NCBI RefSeq assembly: GCF_012911005.2
Contig: NZ_WTVS01000018.1
Span: forward strand, 27,248-91,247
Direction of reading: 5' to 3'
Length of the DNA: 64,000 nt
Origin: Aromatoleum toluolicum
GTDB lineage: Bacteria; Pseudomonadota; Gammaproteobacteria; Burkholderiales; Rhodocyclaceae
The notes beneath the pieces were generated by a model, which was given only the letters and a program-made list of their open reading frames with translations, was not told the origin of the DNA and did not search any database. Positions 15,361 to 26,607 of this stretch are shown here, one piece after another. Numbering within the stretch: the stretch's first letter is position 1; each line of letters starts with the position of its first letter. The translations under genes and the position numbers were made by a program.

Positions 15361-17532
15361 TCACACCTCGAGCGGATCGACGTCGAGCTGCCAGCGCAGT
15401 TCGCGCGGCGTGCGCTGCGCGCGCAGTACCTCGATCCAGGCCCCGAGGAAGCCCTGCAACGGCGCCCGCTCGTCCGCCTCGACCAGCAGTTGCGCGCGTT
15501 CGCGCCGCGCGAGCCGCGTCAGGCGCATCGGCACCGCATCGAACACGCGTACGCCCGCCGGCGCCATCTCCTGCGCGAGGCGGCGCGCGTGGGCGAGGAA
15601 CTGCATCGCGTCGTCGAGCAGCGGCGCGTCGGCGCGCAGCATCGCCTGGAAGCTGAAGGGCGGAAAGCCGGCGGCACGGCGCTCGTCGAGGCCGCTCGCG
15701 GCGAAGGCGTCGAAGTCGTGCTTGACGAGGCAGCGATACAGCGGGTGGTCGGGGTACTCGGTCTGCACCAGCACTTCGCCCGGCAGGTGCGCGCGTCCGG
15801 CGCGGCCGCCGACCTGCATCAGCTGCTGGAACAGGCGCTCCGGCGCGCGGAAGTCCGCCGCATGCAGCGACGCGTCGGCGCCGATCACGCCGACCAGCGT
15901 GAGCTGCGGGAAATCGTGGCCCTTGGCCATCATCTGCGTGCCGACGAGGATGTCGGCCTCGCCGCTGGCGATCTGCGCGAGCAGGCTCTCCCATTGGTTG
16001 CGCGTGCGCGCCGAATCGCGGTCCACTCGCAGCACCCGCGCTTCCGGGAAGAGCTCCACGAGGCGCGCCTCGATGCGCTGCGTGCCGCGGCCGAAGGGCT
16101 GGATGTCCTGGTTGCTGCACACCGGGCAGTGGTGCGGCACCTCGGTATCGCAGCCGCAGTGGTGGCAGCGCAGGCGGCGGTCCGCGAGATGCACGACGAG
16201 GTTGGCCGAGCAGTGCGGGCACTGGCTCACCCAGCCGCAGGCGGGGCAGGACAGCACCGGCGCGTAGCCGCGGCGGTTGAGGAACACCAGGCTCTGCTCG
16301 CCGCGCGCGAGGCGCTCGCCGATCGCGGTCTTGAGCTGCGGGCTGAGGCCTTCGTCGAGTTTCATGCGGCGCGTGTCGATGCGCCGCACCGTCGGCAGCG
16401 TGCTCGCGAGCGCGCGCGCGTCGAGGCGCAGGCTGCGGTAGCGCGCCAGCCGCGCGTGCTGCCAGCTCTCCAGCGAAGGCGTCGCCGAGCCGAGCACCAC
16501 CGGCACCTTGCGCTGGTGCGCGCGCCACACCGCGACGTCGCGCGCCGAGTAGCGCACGCCTTCCTGCTGCTTGTAGGACGCGTCGTGCTCCTCGTCGACG
16601 AGGATCAGGCCCAGGCGCGGCAGCGGCGCGAACACCGACAGGCGCGTGCCCAGCACGATGTCGGCGCGGCCTTCGAGCGCCTGCACGAAGCCGCGCGAGC
16701 GCGCCCCTTCGGCGAGCGCGGAATGCAGGCTGACGACGCAGGCGGCGGGGAAGCGGTTCGCGACGCGCGATTCGAGCTGCGGCGTGAGGGCGATCTCGGG
16801 CACCAGCATCAGCACCTGGCGGCCCGCCGCGAGCGCGCGCTCGGCCAGACGCAGATACACCTCGGTCTTGCCGCTGCCGGTGACGCCCTGGAGCAGCCAG
16901 GGGGCGAAGCCTTCCGGCCCTGCCGACACCGCCTCGACCGCGGCGCGCTGCTCGTCGGTCAGTTCCGGCCGGTTCGCCGCCGGCTGCGAGGGGTCCGCGC
17001 CGCGCACCGCGACGACCCAGCCGCGCTTCATCGCGTCGCCCAGCGCCGCGCCCGCCGGCAGCTCGCGCGCCGCGCTGCGCCGGATCACGCCGGCCGCGCG
17101 CAGTTCGCCGAGCAGCGCCAGCGCCCGGCTCGCGCGGCGTGCCTCGGCCAGCGCTGCGTGGCCATCCGCGCTCAGGTCGAGCAGCGGGTCGCTCTCGCGG
17201 TCGCTCACGGCATCGGCGCGGCGCAGCCCGGGGGGCAATGCGAGCGCGATCACCTCGCCGAGCGGCGCGTGGTAGTAGCGCGCGACGAAGGCGACGAGCT
17301 CCAGCCAGTCGCGCGGTAGCGGCGCGACCTCGCGCTGGATGTGGCGCACCGCCTTGAGGCGTGCGGGGTCGACGTCCGATGCGGTGACCAGCGCGACGAT
17401 CACGCCGCTCTTCTCGCCCCGCCCGAAGGGCACCCGCACGCACCGGCCGACATCCTCCTCGCATGCATCTTGCGATGAATAATCAAAGAGTTGCGGAATC
17501 GGAACGGGCAGCGCGACGCGGACGATGGACAT
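15361..17532 (-). CDS. priA: Primosomal replication-restart helicase PriA
   Basis: PriA (723 residues) recognises stalled forks and reloads DnaB. The N-terminal DNA-binding domain begins MSIVRVALPVPIPQLFDY. The helicase motifs are GVTGSGKTEVY (Walker A, about residue 217), DEEHD and GSATPS. An embedded zinc-binding segment has eight cysteines (CPACGWVSQCPHCS, then CHHCGC and CPVC). The region GRAGRAHLPGEV is motif VI. It is a normal-length, intact gene reading away from the DnaA-box-containing region upstream of it. Confidence 0.97.
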   Translation of the reverse strand: MSIVRVALPVPIPQLFDYSSQDACEEDVGRCVRVPFGRGEKSGVIVALVTASDVDPARLKAVRHIQREVAPLPRDWLELVAFVARYYHAPLGEVIALALPPGLRRADAVSDRESDPLLDLSADGHAALAEARRASRALALLGELRAAGVIRRSAARELPAGAALGDAMKRGWVVAVRGADPSQPAANRPELTDEQRAAVEAVSAGPEGFAPWLLQGVTGSGKTEVYLRLAERALAAGRQVLMLVPEIALTPQLESRVANRFPAACVVSLHSALAEGARSRGFVQALEGRADIVLGTRLSVFAPLPRLGLILVDEEHDASYKQQEGVRYSARDVAVWRAHQRKVPVVLGSATPSLESWQHARLARYRSLRLDARALASTLPTVRRIDTRRMKLDEGLSPQLKTAIGERLARGEQSLVFLNRRGYAPVLSCPACGWVSQCPHCSANLVVHLADRRLRCHHCGCDTEVPHHCPVCSNQDIQPFGRGTQRIEARLVELFPEARVLRVDRDSARTRNQWESLLAQIASGEADILVGTQMMAKGHDFPQLTLVGVIGADASLHAADFRAPERLFQQLMQVGGRAGRAHLPGEVLVQTEYPDHPLYRCLVKHDFDAFAASGLDERRAAGFPPFSFQAMLRADAPLLDDAMQFLAHARRLAQEMAPAGVRVFDAVPMRLTRLARRERAQLLVEADERAPLQGFLGAWIEVLRAQRTPRELRWQLDVDPLEV

Positions 17533-18016
17533 TCGGATCTCGTGTTCTGCGCAAGTTCTATTTGCAAATCATCTACTTACGGATGATTGTTAAATTCGTT
17601 GTTCGGAAACGGGGGTTAAATCTTTGCCGTGAAACCCTTCCGGCGCTTGTCCACAAAAGCTGTGGATAACTTTGTTGATAGCATGGGTGAAACGTCCTGA
17701 AACCGGCGCCGCATCTGCCCTTGTGTCACATTGCCTTAACAGTAGGCAAATTTTTATTCGTTAAATTTCATACACTTATGTTTTCAGGTGAATAAACCCC
17801 GATTCCATGCAGGATCCGGCTGCGGAATCGGGCCGTTGTGCATAAGTCAAGCGGTCAACGCATATTATTCCGCTTGACAAGGGTCGGCCGGACGCCTCCA
17901 ACTGCACGCATTGCACCTTGACGGTGCCGACGACCGGGGAATTTTCCCCAACCCAAAAAAGGAACCCCGGCGGGGTGCGCTGTGCGCGTCCCGGCCGGGG
18001 TTCGGGTGCGGGACGC
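17533..18016. other. AT-rich priA-hemE intergenic region with DnaA boxes and hairpins
   Basis: This 484-bp region is strikingly AT-rich compared with its surroundings. It contains three DnaA-box matches: TTGTCCACA at 17647 (one mismatch), and TGTGGATAA at 17661 and TGTGCATAA at 17837 (both perfect on the minus strand). There are also four perfect hairpins: 17567-17588, 17731-17749 (followed by a T-run), 17798-17832 and 17846-17878. The hemE terminator lies at its right end. No coding frame is supported. It could be a DnaA-titration or secondary-initiation site, or hold an unannotated small RNA. Confidence 0.6.
17955..18002 (-). terminator. Rho-independent terminator of hemE
   Basis: On the minus strand AACCCCGGCC pairs with GCCGGGGTT and is followed by CCTTTTTT. 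It begins 15 bp after the hemE stop codon. Confidence 0.85.
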
Positions 18017-19087
18017 TCAGGCGCCGGCGCGGATCTTGCGGCTGTGCTCGTGCACGGTGTCGACCAGCACCGACACCGACTCGGGCGGCGTGAATTGCGA
18101 GATGCCGTGGCCGAGGTTGAAGACGTGGCCGGGGTGGTTGCCGTAGGAATCGAGCACGCGCTTCGCCTCGCGCGCGATGGCTTCCGGCGGCGCGAACAGC
18201 ACGTTGGGGTCGAGGTTGCCCTGCAGCGCGACCTTGTCGCCGACGAGCTTGCGCGCGCGGCCGATGTCCATCGTCCAGTCGAGGCCGACGGCGTCGCAGC
18301 CGATGTCGGCGATACTCTCGATCCACAGGCCGCCGCCCTTCGTGAACACGATGTTCGGCACACGCTCGCCGTCGCGCTCCTTGATCAGGCCGTCGACGAC
18401 GCGCTTGAGGTAGGGCAGCGAGAACTCGTGGTAGGCGGCCTCGGACAACGCGCCACCCCAGGAGTCGAACACCATCACGGCCTGCGCGCCGGATTCGATC
18501 TGCGCGTTGAGGTAGGCGACGACCGAGTCGGCCGTCACGGACAGGATGTGGTGCATCAGGTCGGGGCGCGAGTAGGCCATCGCCTTGACCTTGCGATAGT
18601 CGTCGGACGAGCCGCCCTCGACCATGTAGCAGGCGAGCGTCCACGGGCTGCCGGAGAAGCCGATCAGCGGCACGCTGCCGTTGAGCGCGCGGCGGATCTC
18701 GGCGACCGCGTCCATCACGTACTGCAGCTCGGCGTGCGGATCGGGGATCGCGAGGTTGCGGATCTCCCACTCGTCACGCAGCGGGCGCTCGAAGCGCGGC
18801 CCTTCGCCTTCGGCGAAGTACAGGCCCAGGCCCATCGCGTCCGGCACCGTGAGGATATCGGAGAACAGGATCGCGGCGTCGAGGTTGTAACGCGCGAGCG
18901 GCTGCAGCGTGACCTCGCAGGCCATCGTCGGGCTCTTGCACAGGTTCAGGAAGCTGCCCGCCCGCTTGCGGGTCTCGCAGTACTCGGGCAGGTAGCGCCC
19001 CGCCTGCCGCATCAGCCACAGCGGCGTGTATTCGGTCGGCTGGCGCAGCAAGGCGCGCAGGAAGGTGTCATTCTGCAGGCGGGTCAC
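18017..19087 (-). CDS. hemE: Uroporphyrinogen decarboxylase
   Basis: HemE (356 residues) decarboxylates uroporphyrinogen III to coproporphyrinogen III in haem synthesis, in the cytoplasm. The N-terminal signature [31 protein letters not shown] is followed by motifs such as [18 protein letters not shown] and [10 protein letters not shown], all family hallmarks. Catalytic Asp ([12 protein letters not shown]) and Tyr/His positions are intact. It is a single-gene unit with its own terminator. hemE near priA and the origin is a common betaproteobacterial arrangement. Confidence 0.97.
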   Translation of the reverse strand: MTRLQNDTFLRALLRQPTEYTPLWLMRQAGRYLPEYCETRKRAGSFLNLCKSPTMACEVTLQPLARYNLDAAILFSDILTVPDAMGLGLYFAEGEGPRFERPLRDEWEIRNLAIPDPHAELQYVMDAVAEIRRALNGSVPLIGFSGSPWTLACYMVEGGSSDDYRKVKAMAYSRPDLMHHILSVTADSVVAYLNAQIESGAQAVMVFDSWGGALSEAAYHEFSLPYLKRVVDGLIKERDGERVPNIVFTKGGGLWIESIADIGCDAVGLDWTMDIGRARKLVGDKVALQGNLDPNVLFAPPEAIAREAKRVLDSYGNHPGHVFNLGHGISQFTPPESVSVLVDTVHEHSRKIRAGA

Positions 19088-19200
19088 GGTTACGTCCTCA
19101 AATCTGCCCGATGCGGGCGCAAACCGCGATTATCCGCGTTTTCCGCCGTCATGCCGACCCCCGGTGGCAGAGCGGGGCATATGCCCCGCCGCGGGCGCGC

Positions 19201-19443
19201 TCAGAGCGCGAAAGTCAGCGCTCCGGCCACCGCCGCGAGGCCGCCCAGCGTCCAGCGCAGCGCACCGCTCGCGCGCACCGCGAAGAAGGCGCTCACCAGC
19301 GTGACCAGGGCCGCCGGCAGGTGCTCGGCACCGGACGAGAACATGTGCGCGAGGCCCGGCACGAAGCCGTGATCGCCGTGCGCCAGGAGCGGGCCGGCGG
19401 AGAGCGTAAGGGTGATGGCGGTGGCGATGCGGAGCGGCTTCAT
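19201..19443 (-). CDS. HupE/UreJ-like mini membrane protein, copy 1
   Basis: This 80-residue protein has a cleavable signal (MKPLRIATAITLTLSAGPLLA), then HGDHGFVPGLAHMFSSGAEHLPA and two short hydrophobic segments. The AHGDHG...HMFSSGxEHL pattern matches the start of HupE/UreJ nickel or cobalt permeases (AHxGHG...HPxxGxDHLL), but those have about 190 residues. It is therefore either a short relative or a truncated derivative. A copy with 67 of 80 identical residues lies at 29866-30108, next to the urease genes. Both genes have the same length with no insertions or deletions. Confidence 0.75.
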   Translation of the reverse strand: MKPLRIATAITLTLSAGPLLAHGDHGFVPGLAHMFSSGAEHLPAALVTLVSAFFAVRASGALRWTLGGLAAVAGALTFAL

Positions 19444-19688
19444 GACGATGTCCTCGGAATGCTGGGCGCGGTTAACTGGATCAGCCGAGGTTGAAACAAG
19501 TTGCGTGCCAGCGAACAGGAGTGCGGCCGCGCTGGGGGTCGACATCCACCGCCGGCAAGCTGCATTCCGGACGGCAGACGCGGGTGGTCAGAAGGTTTCC
19601 ACCGGCGTCGCCGCCGACGGGCGCCGCTGGCGCTGCCGTCCCGCGCCAGCGGCGCGCCGAAGCGACCGCAGCGCGGCCCGTCGCGCGT

Positions 19689-20138
19689 TCAGCGGCACAC
19701 CAGCACCGGAATCGTGCAGTGCGCGAGCACCTTGTTGGTCTCGCTGCCCAGCAGCAGCGCGTTGATGCCGCGCCGGCCGTGCGAGGCCATGCAGATCAGG
19801 TCGCAGCCGCGGCTCTCGGCGGTGTGGATGATCACGCGGTGGGGCGCCTCGCTGCTTTCGAGGACCGCGTCGGCATCGATCCCGGCCTCGCGCGCGCGGG
19901 CGAGCGCGGCGTCGAGGATGTGCTGGCCGTGCGTAGCGGCTTCGCGGGCGAAGCGGCGCGACTTCTCGGGATCGTAGTGGCCGCCCTCGCCGAAGTTGGT
20001 CACCGGGAAGGGCGCTTCGGCGATCGCGTTGAGGATCGTCAGGCGCGCGCCCAGGTTGCGGGCAAGCCCGATCGCGCGGTCTAGGGCCTGGTCGGACAGC
20101 GGCGAGCCGTCGGTGGGGACGAGGATGTGCTGGAACAT
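19689..20138 (-). CDS. Universal stress protein (UspA family)
   Basis: This 149-residue cytoplasmic protein begins MFQHILVPTDGSPLSDQAL. The C-terminal ATP-binding pattern G-x2-G-x9-G-S/T appears as GRRGINALLLGSETNKVL. It is therefore likely an ATP-binding UspA-type protein involved in stress survival; the signal it responds to is unknown. It is 90 bp downstream of terC on the same strand. Confidence 0.93.
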   Translation of the reverse strand: MFQHILVPTDGSPLSDQALDRAIGLARNLGARLTILNAIAEAPFPVTNFGEGGHYDPEKSRRFAREAATHGQHILDAALARAREAGIDADAVLESSEAPHRVIIHTAESRGCDLICMASHGRRGINALLLGSETNKVLAHCTIPVLVCR

Positions 20139-20228
20139 GGTGCGTCCTTGGGATGAGAGAGGTTCTTTGGCGCGCGCCGGGCCGTGGGGACGGCCCCGGC
20201 GCGCGGCCGGCGTTGCGTGGTGCGGCGC

Positions 20229-20978
20229 TCAGTCGCGCGCGGCGCTCCCGCCGGCGGTTTCGACCGCGAGCTCGCCCGCCGCGTCGCCGTCGCCGGACTG
20301 CCGCTGCGCGAGCCAGCCGCCGAGCGCGACGACGAACAGCGCCCCGACGGCCGAACTCAGGTAATGCAGCCAGCCCGGCAGGTGCTCGACGTAGGGCTTC
20401 ATCACGACGTCGCCGACCAGCATGCCGCCGGCGATCCAGCCCAGCAGCGCCGCGCCCAGCGTGATGACCATCGGGAAGCGGTCCATCAGTTTCAGCACGA
20501 ACTTGCTGCCCCACACGATGATCGGGATGCTGACGACGATGCCGAACACCACGAGGCCGAGGTCACCCTTGGCCGCGCCGGCAACCGCGATCACGTTGTC
20601 GAGGCTCATCACCGCGTCGGCGACGACGATGGTCTTGATCGCGCCGAGCAGATGCGTCGAGCCCTCGACGTTGCCGTGGCCGTCCTCGTCCTCCGGCTGC
20701 ATCAGCTTCACGCCGATCCACAGCAGCAGCAGCGCCCCGACGACCTTCAGGAAGGGCAGCGCCAGCAGCTGCAGCGCGAAGAAGATCAGCACGATGCGCA
20801 GCGCGATCGCGCCGACGACACCCCACGCGATGCCCTTGTTGCGCTGGTGCTCGGGCAGCTTGCGGCACGCCAGCGCGATCACGACGGCGTTGTCGCCGCC
20901 GAGCAGGATGTCGATGGCGATGATCTGCAGCACGGACACCCAGAAGGCGGCGTCCATCATGGTTTCAAACACGGTCAT
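20229..20978 (-). CDS. TerC-family integral membrane protein
   Basis: This 249-residue protein has seven to eight hydrophobic helices. It carries the TerC signature ILLGGDNAVVIALACRKLP near the N-terminus and the related SLDNVIAVAGAAKGD in the second half; their aspartates form the metal-binding site. Relatives (YjbE, YgjT/Alx) act in manganese export or metal metalation during secretion. It lies 6 bp downstream of tctA, so it probably shares its transcript. The functional link to the transporter is unclear. Confidence 0.9.
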   Translation of the reverse strand: MTVFETMMDAAFWVSVLQIIAIDILLGGDNAVVIALACRKLPEHQRNKGIAWGVVGAIALRIVLIFFALQLLALPFLKVVGALLLLWIGVKLMQPEDEDGHGNVEGSTHLLGAIKTIVVADAVMSLDNVIAVAGAAKGDLGLVVFGIVVSIPIIVWGSKFVLKLMDRFPMVITLGAALLGWIAGGMLVGDVVMKPYVEHLPGWLHYLSSAVGALFVVALGGWLAQRQSGDGDAAGELAVETAGGSAARD

Positions 20979-20984
20979 TACTCC

Positions 20985-22502
<1,518 letters not shown>

Positions 22503-22503
22503 C

Positions 22504-22986
22504 TCAGCCTCCGAACGGGCCGGCGGGCAGGCTCAGGCCCAGGCCGCGCGTGAAGAGGAAATACACAATCGACGACAGCACGACCGCGATCCCGAGGTCG
22601 CGCACCGGCTTCTTGCTGCCGAAGCCGCGCGCGACCAGCACGAAGAGCAGCGTCGAGGCGAGGATGAAGCCGGCCCAGCCGATCAGCACCATGTGCAGCA
22701 CCACGCCGGCGCTGATCAGCAGGAAGCCCATGCGGTCGGGCGCCGCGTGCGTCTCGGCTTCTTCCGGCATCGCGCGCCAGCCGCCGGAGAGCGCCTGCCA
22801 CGCGAGCCAGGCGCCGCACAGCATGAGACCGGTGCCGATGACGTATGGGAAGAGGCGCGGACCGACCTGCGCATAACCCTGCGTCTCGGCGATGCCCTGG
22901 GTCTCGAAGGCGACGAAGCTGCCCAGCGCCAGCAGCACGAGCGAGATCAGCAGCTCGCCGGCGTCGATGCGTGCGCGCGTGCTCAT
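22504..22986 (-). CDS. tctB: Tripartite tricarboxylate transporter, small membrane subunit TctB
   Basis: TctB is a 160-residue protein with four predicted helices. It starts [19 protein letters not shown] and contains the family-typical [20 protein letters not shown]. It forms the membrane complex with TctA. Its start overlaps the stop of the downstream-most tctC by 4 bp. Sequence conservation in this family is low, so the call rests largely on size, topology and position between tctC and tctA. Confidence 0.9.
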   Translation of the reverse strand: MSTRARIDAGELLISLVLLALGSFVAFETQGIAETQGYAQVGPRLFPYVIGTGLMLCGAWLAWQALSGGWRAMPEEAETHAAPDRMGFLLISAGVVLHMVLIGWAGFILASTLLFVLVARGFGSKKPVRDLGIAVVLSSIVYFLFTRGLGLSLPAGPFGG

Positions 22987-23963
22987 TTCTTCACCAGCCC
23001 GAGGTCGGTGACGAGCTTGAGCACGGTCTTCTGCTCAGCCTCGACGTAGTGGCGGAACTCGTCGCCGGCCATCAGCATGTCGACCCACTCGTTCTTCTCG
23101 AGCGTCGCCTTCCACGACTCGCTCTTCGCCATCTGCGTCAGCGCCTTCACCAGCTCGTCGCGCTGTGCGTCGCTGATGCCGGGCGCCGCCATGATGCCGC
23201 GCCAGTTCACGAACTCGACGTTGATGCCCTGCTCCTTCAGCGTCGGCACGTCGATGTCCTTGACGCGCGCGGGCGCCGTGACCGCCAGCGCGCGCAGCTT
23301 GCCCGCCTTGATCTGGCCCGCGAACTCGTTGAAGCCGCCCAGACCCACCGTGACGTGGCCGCCCAGCACCTGCGCCAGCACCTCGCCGCCGCTGCCGAAG
23401 GCGACGTAGTTGAACTTGCCCGCCTCGCCGCCGATCGCCTGCACGATCATGCCCGCGGTGAGCTGGTCGACGCCGCCGGCGAAGCCGCCCGCCCACGACA
23501 CCGCGGCCGGATTCGCCTTGTACGCGGCGACGAGGTCGGCCATGGATTTGAGCGGCGAGCTCGCCGGCACCACCAGCACCTCGTATTCGCCGGTGAGGCG
23601 CGCGATCGGCGTGACGTTCGACAGCGTGACCGGCGACTTGTTGATGAACACCGCCGATACCATGCCCTTGCCGCTCGCCATCAGCGCGCCGCCGTCGCCC
23701 TTGCTGCTGTTGATCAGCTGCGCGAGCCCGATCGTGCCGCCCGCGCCGGCGACGTTGTTCACCTGCACGCGCTCGGCGAGCTTGTTGGCCTGCAGCGCGG
23801 CCTGCACCGCGCGGCCGAGCTGGTCGTAGCCGCCGCCGGGCGCGGCGGGCACGAGAATCTTGTAGTCCGCGGCGCAGGCCAGGGTGGCGCCCGCGAGGGC
23901 GAGGCCGGCGAGGGCTGTCCTCAGCGCGCGGCCGAGGCCGGCGCCGATAGGGTGATGTCGCAT
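22983..23963 (-). CDS. tctC: TctC substrate-binding protein, copy 1 (adjacent to tctB)
   Basis: This 326-residue periplasmic solute receptor has a signal peptide (MRHHPIGAGLGRALRTALAG...ACA). The mature part begins DYKILVPAAPGGGYDQLGRAVQAAL, the TctC/Bug motif, and ends DLGLVKK. It binds the substrate and presents it to TctAB. A second TctC gene lies immediately upstream (83-bp gap). The two share the pattern SPV.LS..TP.ARL.GE and NWR.I.AAPGIS but are clearly diverged, so they may have different ligands. Confidence 0.94.
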   Translation of the reverse strand: MRHHPIGAGLGRALRTALAGLALAGATLACAADYKILVPAAPGGGYDQLGRAVQAALQANKLAERVQVNNVAGAGGTIGLAQLINSSKGDGGALMASGKGMVSAVFINKSPVTLSNVTPIARLTGEYEVLVVPASSPLKSMADLVAAYKANPAAVSWAGGFAGGVDQLTAGMIVQAIGGEAGKFNYVAFGSGGEVLAQVLGGHVTVGLGGFNEFAGQIKAGKLRALAVTAPARVKDIDVPTLKEQGINVEFVNWRGIMAAPGISDAQRDELVKALTQMAKSESWKATLEKNEWVDMLMAGDEFRHYVEAEQKTVLKLVTDLGLVKK

Positions 23964-24046
23964 GTCGAGTGTCTCCGGAAGAGGTCCCGCGGGCCGCGGC
24001 GGCGCGGCCCCGCGCGGGTAGGTGCTGCGGGCGGCGAGGCGGCCGC

Positions 24047-25018
24047 TTACGGCTTGACCATGCCGAGGTCGGTCACCAGCTTGGTGATGCGCGCGATGTC
24101 GGCGTCGAGGAACTTCTTGAACTCGGGGCCGGCGAGGTACATGTCCTGCCAGTCGTTGCGCTTCAGCGCGTCCTTCCACGAGTTCGACGTGACCGCCTTG
24201 TCGAGCACGGCGACGAGCTCCTTCTGCTGCGCCTCGCTGATGCCGGGCGCGGCGAAGATCGCGCGCCAGTTCACCATCTCGACATTGACGCCCTGCTCCT
24301 TCAGCGTCGGCACGCTCTCGCCGGGGATGCGCTCGGCGCCCGAGACCGCCAGCGCGCGCAGCTTGCCGGACTTGATCTGCGACTGGAACTCGCCGAAGCC
24401 GCTGATGCCGGCCGCGACGTGGCCGCCCATGATCGCGGCCTGCGCCTCGCCGCCGCCCGAGTAGGCGATGTAGTTCACCTTCGTCGGATCGACGCCGACG
24501 GCCTGCGCGATCAGGCCCGCGAGGATGTGGTCCGAGCCGCCCGCCGAGCCGCCGCCCCACGACACCGAGCCCGGGTTGGCCTTGAACTGGTCGATCAGCT
24601 CCTTCAGGGTCTGGATCTTGGAGCTCGCCGGCACGACGACGACCAGCGTCTCGCCGGAGAGGCGCGCGAGCGGCGTGACCTGGGTCAGGTTCACCGGCGA
24701 CTTGTTGGTCGCGATCGCGCCGACCATCACCATGCCGCCGACCAGCGTCGCGCCGCCGTCGCCCTTGGCGCCATTGACGAACTGTGCCAGCCCGATCGTG
24801 CCGCCCGCGCCGCCCTTGTTGTCGACGGTGACCTTCTTCGCGAGGCCCTCGGCGTTGATCGCGGCCTGCAGCGCGCGCGCGGTCTGGTCCCAGCCGCCGC
24901 CCGGGTTGGCCGGCACGAGGATCTTGACGCTGTCGAGCGCGAGCGCCGGGGCGCTGGCGACGAAGCCGAGGCCGATCGCTGCGGCGACGAGGGTGGTTTT
25001 GACGATGTTGCGGATCAT
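24047..25018 (-). CDS. tctC: TctC substrate-binding protein, copy 2 (adjacent to tctE)
   Basis: This is the first transporter gene of the operon. The ATG at 25018 gives a clean signal peptide (MIRNIVKTTLVAAAIGLGFVASAPALA) and a 323-residue precursor. The mature protein starts LDSVKILVPANPGGGWDQTARALQ, the TctC/Bug signature. A ribosome site (GGAGGAGACA) precedes it. In the related Bordetella BctC system the receptor also contacts the sensor kinase, so this copy, beside tctE, is a candidate for signalling as well as transport. Confidence 0.94.
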   Translation of the reverse strand: MIRNIVKTTLVAAAIGLGFVASAPALALDSVKILVPANPGGGWDQTARALQAAINAEGLAKKVTVDNKGGAGGTIGLAQFVNGAKGDGGATLVGGMVMVGAIATNKSPVNLTQVTPLARLSGETLVVVVPASSKIQTLKELIDQFKANPGSVSWGGGSAGGSDHILAGLIAQAVGVDPTKVNYIAYSGGGEAQAAIMGGHVAAGISGFGEFQSQIKSGKLRALAVSGAERIPGESVPTLKEQGVNVEMVNWRAIFAAPGISEAQQKELVAVLDKAVTSNSWKDALKRNDWQDMYLAGPEFKKFLDADIARITKLVTDLGMVKP

Positions 25019-25179
25019 GCTTGTCTCCTCCTTGATATCGGACCGGTCGCTCCGGCCCTGCATGAAGGCAGACGATACGGAGAAGGGCTTTCGATTGGCT
25101 TTCAGTGGTCGACAGCGCCTTGTTCCGCCCCCTTGAAGGGGAGGGAGCGACGGCGCAGCACTCAAGCCGACATCACAAA

Positions 25180-26604
25180 TTAAGCCTGTCCGGCCTCGTC
25201 CGCGCGGCGCGGAAACTCGACCTCGACCTGCAGCCCGCGTCCGCCCGGCGCATCGGCGAGCCTCACTTCGCCGCCGTGCGCGAGCGCGATTTCGCGCACG
25301 ATCGCGAGCCCCAGGCCGCTGCCATCCGGCCCGCCCTGGCCGAGGATGCGGTAGAAGCGCTGGAACACCTTGTCGCGCTCGGCGACCGGAATGCCCAGTC
25401 CCTCGTCGCTCACCGCGAGCACGACGTGCCCGTCCGCGGTGCCGGTCGCGACGACGACCTGCGTGTCCGGCGGGCTGTAGCGGATGGCGTTGTCGATGAG
25501 GTTGGCGACGAGCTCGCGCAGCATCGCGGCGTTGCCGGTCATCGGCGCCGGCCCCGTCTCCTCGAAGGCGAGCTCGATGCGCTTCTTCAGCGCCACCGGT
25601 ACCAGCTCCAGCGCGACCTCGCGCGCGATCGCGGTGAGATCGACCGGCGCCTGCTCCTGGATCAGGCCGTTGGCCGGCTCCGCGCGCGACAGCGACAGCA
25701 TCTGGTCGGCCATGCGGCGCGTGCTGCGGATCGTCGCCAGCAGGCTCTCGAAGATGCGCCGCATCTCGCCCGGGTCGCCCTGGCGCGCGCCGAACTCGGC
25801 CTGCGTGCTGAGCACCGCGAGCGGGGTGCGGATCTGGTGCGCGGCGTCGGCGAGGAAGCGCCGGCGTGCCGCGAGCATCGCCGACAGGCGTTCCATGTGG
25901 TGGTTGATCGCGCCGATCAGCGGCTGCACCTCGCTCGGCACGTTGCCGGTAGGCACCGGCGTGAGGTCGTCCTCGGCGCGCCGCTGCACCGCGTCGCGCA
26001 GCTCCACGAGCGGGCGAAAGGCCGTGCCCAGCGCCAGCACCAGCATCAGCGCGCCCAGCCCGACGAGCAGCAGCTGGCGCCGCAGGCTGTCGAAGAACAG
26101 TTCGCGGGCAAGTGCGACGCGCGACTCGGTGGTTTCGGCGAACACGATCGTCACCGCGTCGCCGCCCGCGAGCGCCGGGTCGTACAGGCGCTTCCGCATC
26201 GCGCCGATGCGCACGTCCTCGCCGCGGTACTGCATCTCCGCCAGCAGCAGCGTGCCGTCCTCGGGCGGCGCGTGCGGCGCGAGGAGATCCTCGTAGCCGG
26301 TCACGAGGCGCCCGTCGGGGGCGATCACGGCGTAGAACACGCGCTCCTGCACGCCGGCCTCGAACACGTCGAAGGCCGAGTACGGCACATTGACGGTGAT
26401 CTCGCCCTCGAGCGAATGCACCTGCTCGGCGATAGCGCGGACCGATGCGGTGAGCGAACGGTCGTAGGCGCGATTGACCGCCTGGCGCGCGCCCACCCAG
26501 GACAGCACGGCGTTGATCGCGAGCAGGATCAGCAGCGGCGGCAGCAGCCAGCGCGCGACGCGCCCGCGCAGGCTCAGCGACGCGCGCATGCCCGCCCGCG
26601 CCAA
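25180..26604 (-). CDS. tctE: Sensor histidine kinase TctE
   Basis: This 474-residue kinase has two membrane helices (about 18-38 and 182-200) enclosing a periplasmic sensor domain of about 140 residues. A HAMP segment follows. The phosphorylated His is in DAAHQIRTPLAVL, the N box is NLIDNAIRYSP and the G box is DGSGLGLAIVREI. It senses the tricarboxylate, or its receptor-bound form, and phosphorylates TctD. It is 3 bp downstream of tctD and 161 bp upstream of the first tctC. Confidence 0.94.
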   Translation of the reverse strand: MARAGMRASLSLRGRVARWLLPPLLILLAINAVLSWVGARQAVNRAYDRSLTASVRAIAEQVHSLEGEITVNVPYSAFDVFEAGVQERVFYAVIAPDGRLVTGYEDLLAPHAPPEDGTLLLAEMQYRGEDVRIGAMRKRLYDPALAGGDAVTIVFAETTESRVALARELFFDSLRRQLLLVGLGALMLVLALGTAFRPLVELRDAVQRRAEDDLTPVPTGNVPSEVQPLIGAINHHMERLSAMLAARRRFLADAAHQIRTPLAVLSTQAEFGARQGDPGEMRRIFESLLATIRSTRRMADQMLSLSRAEPANGLIQEQAPVDLTAIAREVALELVPVALKKRIELAFEETGPAPMTGNAAMLRELVANLIDNAIRYSPPDTQVVVATGTADGHVVLAVSDEGLGIPVAERDKVFQRFYRILGQGGPDGSGLGLAIVREIALAHGGEVRLADAPGGRGLQVEVEFPRRADEAGQA

Positions 26605-26607
26605 GCC

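Noticed and set aside
17533..18016. Active replication origin between priA and hemE
   Set aside because: Despite the DnaA boxes, the flanking genes all read leftwards through it and dnaA-dnaN-gyrB lie at the strand switch 40 kb away. Kept as a finding, not called as oriC.
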